A stretch of 10,228 nucleotides of DNA from Actinomycetota bacterium (GTDB lineage: Bacteria; Actinomycetota; Actinomycetes; Nanopelagicales; Nanopelagicaceae), in the NCBI GenBank assembly GCA_009700715.1, contig WLLM01000016.1, positions 1 to 10,228 of the forward strand, written 5' to 3'. Each line of letters starts with the position of its first letter. Position 1 is the stretch's first letter. The position numbers and the translations under genes are program-made. The notes beneath the pieces are model-generated. The model was not told where the DNA came from. It saw only the letters and a list, made by a program, of their open reading frames with translations, and ran no database searches. Below, piece by piece: positions 6,595-10,228 of this stretch.

Positions 6595-7329
6595 ATGTTC
6601 GTAGGATTTGGAACCTTAGTAAATATCTGCACAATTATCGGGGGAGCGGCTCTCGGAGTATTAATTGGTGGGCGCATGGTTTCTCGGACAAGAATTCTAA
6701 TTACCGAGATTCTTGGCTTAATCACGATCTTAAGCGCGATTGGAGCAATTGCGCCTTTAAGAACAGAACGTTATATAAATTCAATTCCAAGGGGTTGGAC
6801 TTTACTAGCGATTTTAGGTTCGCTTTTGATCGGTGGCTTGATCGGCTCGGCGCTCTCTTTAGAATCGCGACTGGATAACCTTGGTGAAAAATTGCGCGTT
6901 AAGTTTGGCGCTCACGAGGAAAGCAACTTTATAGAAGGTTTTGTATCAGCATCATTATTATTTGCCATCGGCCCGCTAGCGATTCTGGGTTCGATAAGTG
7001 ACGGAATGTCGACGGGCGTGGATCAGCTGTTACTTAAATCTAGCCTGGACTTCTTTGCCGCTATGGCCTTCGCGGCGAGTTTGGGATGGGGAGTCGCAGC
7101 CTCAGTAATTCCAGTTGGTATTTATCAAGGCATTTGGACGGTAATTGGATTTGCACTGGGGAATATTCTCGACGGATATCAAATTGATGCCATGACAATT
7201 ACAGGTGGTGTGTTATTGGTCTGCATTGGACTACGTCTCTTAAAGATCAAGGACATAGCGGTTGGCAATCTACTTCCAGCGTTATTTATTGCACCAGTCT
7301 TTGTACTGGTGCTTCACAGCTTTATATAA
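6595..7329 (+). CDS. DUF554 (YdfK-type) integral membrane protein
   Basis: A 244-residue protein with about seven or eight hydrophobic segments. DUF554 marks appear in order: GTLVN with a glycine-rich first helix (6-26); the block starting FVSASLLFAIGPLAILGS (116-133) and ending SDG; KSSLDFFAAMAFAASLGWGV (148-167); and a C-terminal half with ITGGVLLVCIGLRLL (202-216) and LPALFIAP (227-234). The family is widespread and proposed to be a transporter, but I know of no settled substrate. Length is close to the family norm, so it looks intact. The start at 6595 gives the typical N terminus, with no Shine-Dalgarno. It converges on the alcohol dehydrogenase gene, and an 11-base tandem repeat spans its stop codon. 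Confidence 0.92.
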   Translation: MFVGFGTLVNICTIIGGAALGVLIGGRMVSRTRILITEILGLITILSAIGAIAPLRTERYINSIPRGWTLLAILGSLLIGGLIGSALSLESRLDNLGEKLRVKFGAHEESNFIEGFVSASLLFAIGPLAILGSISDGMSTGVDQLLLKSSLDFFAAMAFAASLGWGVAASVIPVGIYQGIWTVIGFALGNILDGYQIDAMTITGGVLLVCIGLRLLKIKDIAVGNLLPALFIAPVFVLVLHSFI

Positions 7330-7341
7330 ACTTTATATAAA
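7320..7341. repeat. Tandem duplication of CTTTATATAAA across the DUF554 stop codon
   Basis: Two perfect adjacent copies of the 11-mer (7320-7330 and 7331-7341). Each contains the palindrome TTTATATAAA, so the pair can also fold as an AT-only hairpin. The first copy encodes the last residues Phe-Ile and the TAA stop; the second fills half of the 23-base gap to the converging dehydrogenase. No GC-rich terminator is present at this junction. Confidence 0.75.
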
Positions 7342-7352
7342 TAAGTTCGAAT

Positions 7353-8393
7353 TTAGAAGGTAGTAGCGTCGATGACGAAGCGATATTTCACATCACTTGC
7401 AACTGTTCGCTCGTATGCCTGGTTGATGTAATCAGCCTTGATGACTTCAACATCGCTGACAATGTTGTGCTCACCACAGAAGTTGAGCATCTCCTGCATC
7501 TCAGCGATACCACCGATCATTGAGCCCGAAAGCGAGCGGCGAGCGGGCAAGAGTGAACCTACTTCGACCGAATAAGGCTTGCCGGGAAGCCCAATGACCA
7601 CGAGGGTTCCATCTACGCCGAGCATTGATAGATAGATATTGATATCTAGTTCTGCGCTCACAGTATTAAGAATTAAATCGAAGTGCTTGCTGTAATTCTT
7701 GTGGAAACCTTCAGATTTAGTTGATACGAAGTGATGGGCACCCATCGCCTTAGCGTCAGTTTCTTTCGATGGTGAGTGAGAGAAGACTGTAACTTCTGCG
7801 CCCATTGCCACAGCAAATTTAACTCCCATATGTCCAAGACCACCCAAGCCCATAACGGCTACTTTCTTTCCTGGTCCGGCTTTCCAATGCTTTATTGGAG
7901 AGTAAAGAGTGATTCCCGCACACAACAGGGGAGCAACTCCATCAAGGGATAAATTCTTCGGGATAGATACTGCGTAATCTTCATTAATAACCATGATGTT
8001 TGAGTAACCGCCCATTGCGGGGGTTTTACCATCGCGCTCTAACTGATTGTACGTACCAGTCATTCCTTCAATGCAGTATTGCTGAAGACCTTTTTTGCAT
8101 GAATCGCAAGTGCGACATGAATCAACAAAGACACCTACGCCAATTAAATCTCCGACTTTAAATTTGGTAACCGCTGAACCGACGCTGGATACGACTCCTG
8201 CGATTTCGTGGCCAGGAACCATTGGAAATAGCGCTGAACCCCACTCTTCTCGAACCTGGTGGATATCCGAGTGACAAATTCCTGAGTATTTAATATCAAG
8301 TGCGACATCGTGCGCTCCCAAATCGCGGCGTTCGAATTCCCAAGGGGCAAGTGGGGCATTTGCCTTCATCGCTGCGTATCCACGAACCTTCAT
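7353..8393 (-). CDS. Zinc-dependent alcohol dehydrogenase, CAD/YahK type (probably NADP(H))
   Basis: A medium-chain dehydrogenase/reductase of 346 residues that interconverts alcohols and aldehydes in the cytosol. It resembles YahK and mycobacterial AdhC, whose members often act as NADPH aldehyde reductases. Catalytic zinc ligands are C40 (GICHSD), H62 with E63 (GHE) and C158 (LLCAG). Structural zinc ligands are C93, C96, C99 and C107. The Rossmann loop is GLGGLGHMG (182-190), and Ser/His/Lys-rich residues after the second strand (FSHSPSK, 204-210) favour NADP(H). The frame stays open upstream to 8561, but the start at 8393 is chosen: it gives the normal family N terminus, has a strong AAAGGAG 6 bases upstream, and avoids a 149-base overlap with tk. 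It follows tk by 19 bases, so the two are probably co-transcribed. The true substrate is unknown. Confidence 0.93.
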   Translation of the reverse strand: MKVRGYAAMKANAPLAPWEFERRDLGAHDVALDIKYSGICHSDIHQVREEWGSALFPMVPGHEIAGVVSSVGSAVTKFKVGDLIGVGVFVDSCRTCDSCKKGLQQYCIEGMTGTYNQLERDGKTPAMGGYSNIMVINEDYAVSIPKNLSLDGVAPLLCAGITLYSPIKHWKAGPGKKVAVMGLGGLGHMGVKFAVAMGAEVTVFSHSPSKETDAKAMGAHHFVSTKSEGFHKNYSKHFDLILNTVSAELDINIYLSMLGVDGTLVVIGLPGKPYSVEVGSLLPARRSLSGSMIGGIAEMQEMLNFCGEHNIVSDVEVIKADYINQAYERTVASDVKYRFVIDATTF

Positions 8394-8399
8394 TTTTCT

Positions 8400-8406
8400 C
8401 TCCTTT
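8400..8406 (-). promoter_or_regulatory. Ribosome binding site that fixes the alcohol dehydrogenase start
   Basis: AAAGGAG on the minus strand, 6 bases before the ATG at 8393. It is the strongest Shine-Dalgarno in the window and lies in the 19-base gap after the tk stop. It rules against the longer frame beginning at 8561. Confidence 0.85.
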
Positions 8407-8412
8407 AGATAT

Positions 8413-9069
8413 TTACTCTTCGGTGAATGGTAGAGGTAACGGTGAGGTATGTCCTGCGCGAGATGCGCGCGCTGTAACTCGACGCATATGGTGGCGACGG
8501 CATAGGACTTCGTAGGCAACTTCAGCGCCAGGTGCAACATCACCAACAACAACTTGTTCACCTTCAGTGACCATCACACCGCCCATAGTGCGCGCATTAT
8601 GGGTGGCCCTAGACCCACACCAGCAAAGCGCTTCAACTTGCAGAGTGTTCACTCGATCAGCTAACTCCACTAAGCGAGCAGAACCAGGAAAAAGTTTGGT
8701 TCGAAAGTCGGCCAGAATTCCAAATGCATAGACATCAATGCCCAAACCATCGACGATCTTGGCCAACTGCTCGATTTGATCTGGTTGGTAGAACTGAGCT
8801 TCATCGCAAATTATGTAGTCAATACGATCGCCCAAAGATAACTTTTCTACGACCATTTTATGAAGATCCAACTTTTGATCGACTTCTATCGCAGCGCTTT
8901 GTAGGCCTAGACGGGATGAAATGACCCCCGAACCTGCACGATCTTTACTTGTAAAGATTAATCCCGAACGACCGCGGCTTTTATGGTTATGTGCCGTTTG
9001 CAAGGCGAGCGTCGATTTGCCGCTATCCATAGTTCCGCAGTAATAAATTAGCTCGGCCACGGGCTGCAT
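8413..9069 (-). CDS. tdk: Thymidine kinase, type II (TK1-like)
   Basis: Phosphorylates thymidine (and deoxyuridine) with ATP to the monophosphate in nucleoside salvage. The 218 residues read very like Streptomyces thymidine kinase. The P-loop is GTMDSGKST (12-20), Walker B with the catalytic Glu is ICDEAQF (87-93, E90), and ADFRTKLFPGS (120-130) is a conserved block. The zinc lasso domain has C149 and C151 (CWCG), then C190 and H193 (CRRH). VMVTEGEQVVVGD (165-177) is the lasso-side strand pair. The start at 9069 gives the usual short lead into the first strand; two ATGs just upstream are out of frame. AGG sits directly against the ATG, too close for a normal ribosome site. The acyltransferase gene ends 47 bases upstream, with a possible promoter between; the dehydrogenase follows by 19 bases. 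Confidence 0.97.
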   Translation of the reverse strand: MQPVAELIYYCGTMDSGKSTLALQTAHNHKSRGRSGLIFTSKDRAGSGVISSRLGLQSAAIEVDQKLDLHKMVVEKLSLGDRIDYIICDEAQFYQPDQIEQLAKIVDGLGIDVYAFGILADFRTKLFPGSARLVELADRVNTLQVEALCWCGSRATHNARTMGGVMVTEGEQVVVGDVAPGAEVAYEVLCRRHHMRRVTARASRAGHTSPLPLPFTEE

Positions 9070-9087
9070 CCTGCCATCATTTTGCCA

Positions 9088-9115
9088 AATATTCAGCGTT
9101 GGTGTGAGCGGTCAA
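9088..9115 (-). promoter_or_regulatory. Candidate promoter of tdk-adh
   Basis: On the minus strand TTGACC (9110-9115, 5/6 match to the -35) and AATATT (9088-9093, 4/6 match to the -10) are 16 bases apart. Transcription would begin about 12 bases before the tdk ATG. It nearly abuts the stop codon of the upstream acyltransferase gene, so read-through from that gene is an alternative. Confidence 0.4.
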
Positions 9116-9116
9116 T

Positions 9117-10228
9117 TTAAAGTACCCCTTGAGCTATTAGGAAATCTTCGAGTTTAGGAGCCAAGGCTTCACTCATTGCGACACTGATATGCGATGCGTC
9201 ACGGTAGGCAACTACGCCATCAACTATTGCAGGACAATTATTGCCACATAACCATGAAGTTGGATTTAAGACAGTGAAGGCGCCAGTTACCTTAGCCGCT
9301 GATTTCTCGCTTCCATCACATTTTTCTCCGGCGCCAGATGCCAAGCAATTTGGAATATCGCGAATGGGGTGAGGGGTATCAGTTATATAAATCAATCGTT
9401 TAGCCAGACCATTGAGATGGTTAAAAGCGATCTGCTGACCTTGTGCCCACCAAACTTCACGGCTTGAGTAACTCTTCGGAAAGTCAAAGTGTTGAAAGCC
9501 GCTGAGAAGGACTGCATCAGGATTAATCTCGGCTATTCGTTTGATCGCGTTCTTGCGCCAAGCAAAACAGTCAGCGTTCTTGTATGCGCCAATTTCAACC
9601 TTCTTTACCTCGGGAGCCGGGCAAGCCGACTTGGTAAGACTTACTAATTTCAAGCCATTATCTTTTGAAATCTTTTCGAGCGCAGGAAACCATTGCGCAG
9701 CATGGGAATCTCCGTAAAGGACGATCGTGCGTTGCGAACCTTTATCCCCGTATGTGCATTCCCCGGAAAGTGTTTCCCCATTGTTGACATGGCAATCATC
9801 CAAATAAACCTTCGGCTTTTCCATAACCGCAGCGATTGACACAGATCGTCCATTACTTAAACTTATTGTGTTTGAACTACTAAGGAGAATTGCACCGGCC
9901 AATAAGGCGCAGCCGGCAGTGCCAAAGATTGATAGTTGCAGGATCTTCTTTTGGGATGGGTTCGTACGGGCTATCGGTTTTTCAATAAAGCGATGAGTTA
10001 AGTCAGCTGCTAAAGCGGTAAGCGCAATTAAAAGCGCTCGTTCTATCAAGGTAAGTGGTCGACCAAAGCGAGTGCTTGGTAGAACCAATATGGGCCAATG
10101 CCAAAGGTAGAACGGGTAAGAGATTTCACCAAGCCACTGGACAATCCGTAATTTAGAAAGATCGTTGAGAATCGGTGGCCAAGAAGCGATAAATGCGATC
10201 GCTATCGTGGCGGCCAAGGTAGGTATCA
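9117..10228 (-). CDS. Membrane acyltransferase-3 / SGNH-domain protein, C-terminal part (5' end outside window)
   Basis: An OafA/YrhL-type enzyme of the cell envelope expected to move acyl (often acetyl) groups to surface polysaccharide or peptidoglycan. The frame is open to the right edge, so the N-terminal membrane domain is missing; 366 codons follow the TTG at 10217, which is an internal Leu. Numbered from there, ISYPFYLWHWPILV (32-45) and HRFIEKPIAR (75-84) are the typical end of the acyltransferase-3 domain, then a last membrane segment (about 94-113). A linker leads to an SGNH hydrolase-like domain with GDSH (169-172, nucleophile Ser) and the D..H pair in YRDASH (D340, H343). Eight cysteines in the SGNH half (142, 154, 199, 217, 291, 300, 324, 328) would suit disulfides outside the membrane. 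It is the first gene of the - strand run with tdk. Confidence 0.92.
   Translation of the reverse strand, partial: IPTLAATIAIAFIASWPPILNDLSKLRIVQWLGEISYPFYLWHWPILVLPSTRFGRPLTLIERALLIALTALAADLTHRFIEKPIARTNPSQKKILQLSIFGTAGCALLAGAILLSSSNTISLSNGRSVSIAAVMEKPKVYLDDCHVNNGETLSGECTYGDKGSQRTIVLYGDSHAAQWFPALEKISKDNGLKLVSLTKSACPAPEVKKVEIGAYKNADCFAWRKNAIKRIAEINPDAVLLSGFQHFDFPKSYSSREVWWAQGQQIAFNHLNGLAKRLIYITDTPHPIRDIPNCLASGAGEKCDGSEKSAAKVTGAFTVLNPTSWLCGNNCPAIVDGVVAYRDASHISVAMSEALAPKLEDFLIAQGVL

Noticed and set aside
6588..6878. Frame overlapping the DUF554 gene start in +3-shifted register
   Set aside because: Composition is not protein-like, and the DUF554 frame carries all family motifs.
8394..8561. N-terminal extension of the alcohol dehydrogenase
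   Set aside because: It overlaps tdk in another frame, has no family similarity by reading, and a strong ribosome site lies before the inner ATG at 8393.
10215..10217. TTG as the start of the acyltransferase
   Set aside because: The frame stays open to the window edge, and most of the membrane domain expected for the family would be missing.
1..10228. CRISPR array, tRNA, rRNA, insertion sequence, phage or defence genes
   Set aside because: No spaced repeats, tRNA-like cloverleaf, transposase motifs or defence domains were seen; nearly all sequence is covered by recognisable housekeeping genes.

Overview
The window looks like a piece of the chromosome of a small-genome, low-to-mid GC actinobacterium. 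The proteins read most like actinobacterial ones: HisE and HisG resemble the mycobacterial versions, SerB has two ACT domains as in Mycobacterium tuberculosis SerB2, an orphan ABC ATPase sits beside serB, and the type II thymidine kinase resembles those of Streptomyces. Base composition (mid-40s percent GC by eye, not computed) is far below that of most Actinobacteria. Genes are packed with gaps of 1 to about 100 bases. Together this suggests a streamlined freshwater lineage of the acI/Nanopelagicales type. That placement is inferred, not shown.

Layout. Positions 1-1544 (+) hold the end of rpe, then hisE and hisG, one operon joining pentose-phosphate metabolism to the first steps of histidine synthesis. 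Converging on it with one base between stop codons is serB (-, 1546-2745), the last step of serine synthesis. Across an 83-base divergent gap lies a + operon of an ABC ATPase and ung (2829-4282), whose stop and start codons overlap. A perfect 33-base palindrome at 4288-4320 ends both ung and the converging NCS2 purine permease (-, 4335-5771). Upstream of the permease, on the same strand, is a YczE-type membrane protein (5873-6544). The 101-base gap between them holds three small stem-loops. A DUF554 membrane protein (+, 6595-7329) diverges from it. The right part is a - strand run: an acyltransferase/SGNH protein cut by the window edge (9117 onward), thymidine kinase (8413-9069) and a zinc alcohol dehydrogenase (7353-8393).

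Function. The content is mostly housekeeping: amino-acid synthesis (his, ser), uracil repair (ung), nucleobase uptake and thymidine salvage (permease, tk), redox of alcohols or aldehydes, and cell-surface acylation. Two membrane proteins and one ABC ATPase belong to conserved families of unknown role. There are no tRNAs, rRNAs, mobile elements, CRISPR arrays or phage genes. I found no convincing new multi-gene system. The most useful observations are non-coding: repeated leaderless-type starts, a structured leader before the purine permease, and a palindromic tandem duplication spanning the DUF554 stop codon.
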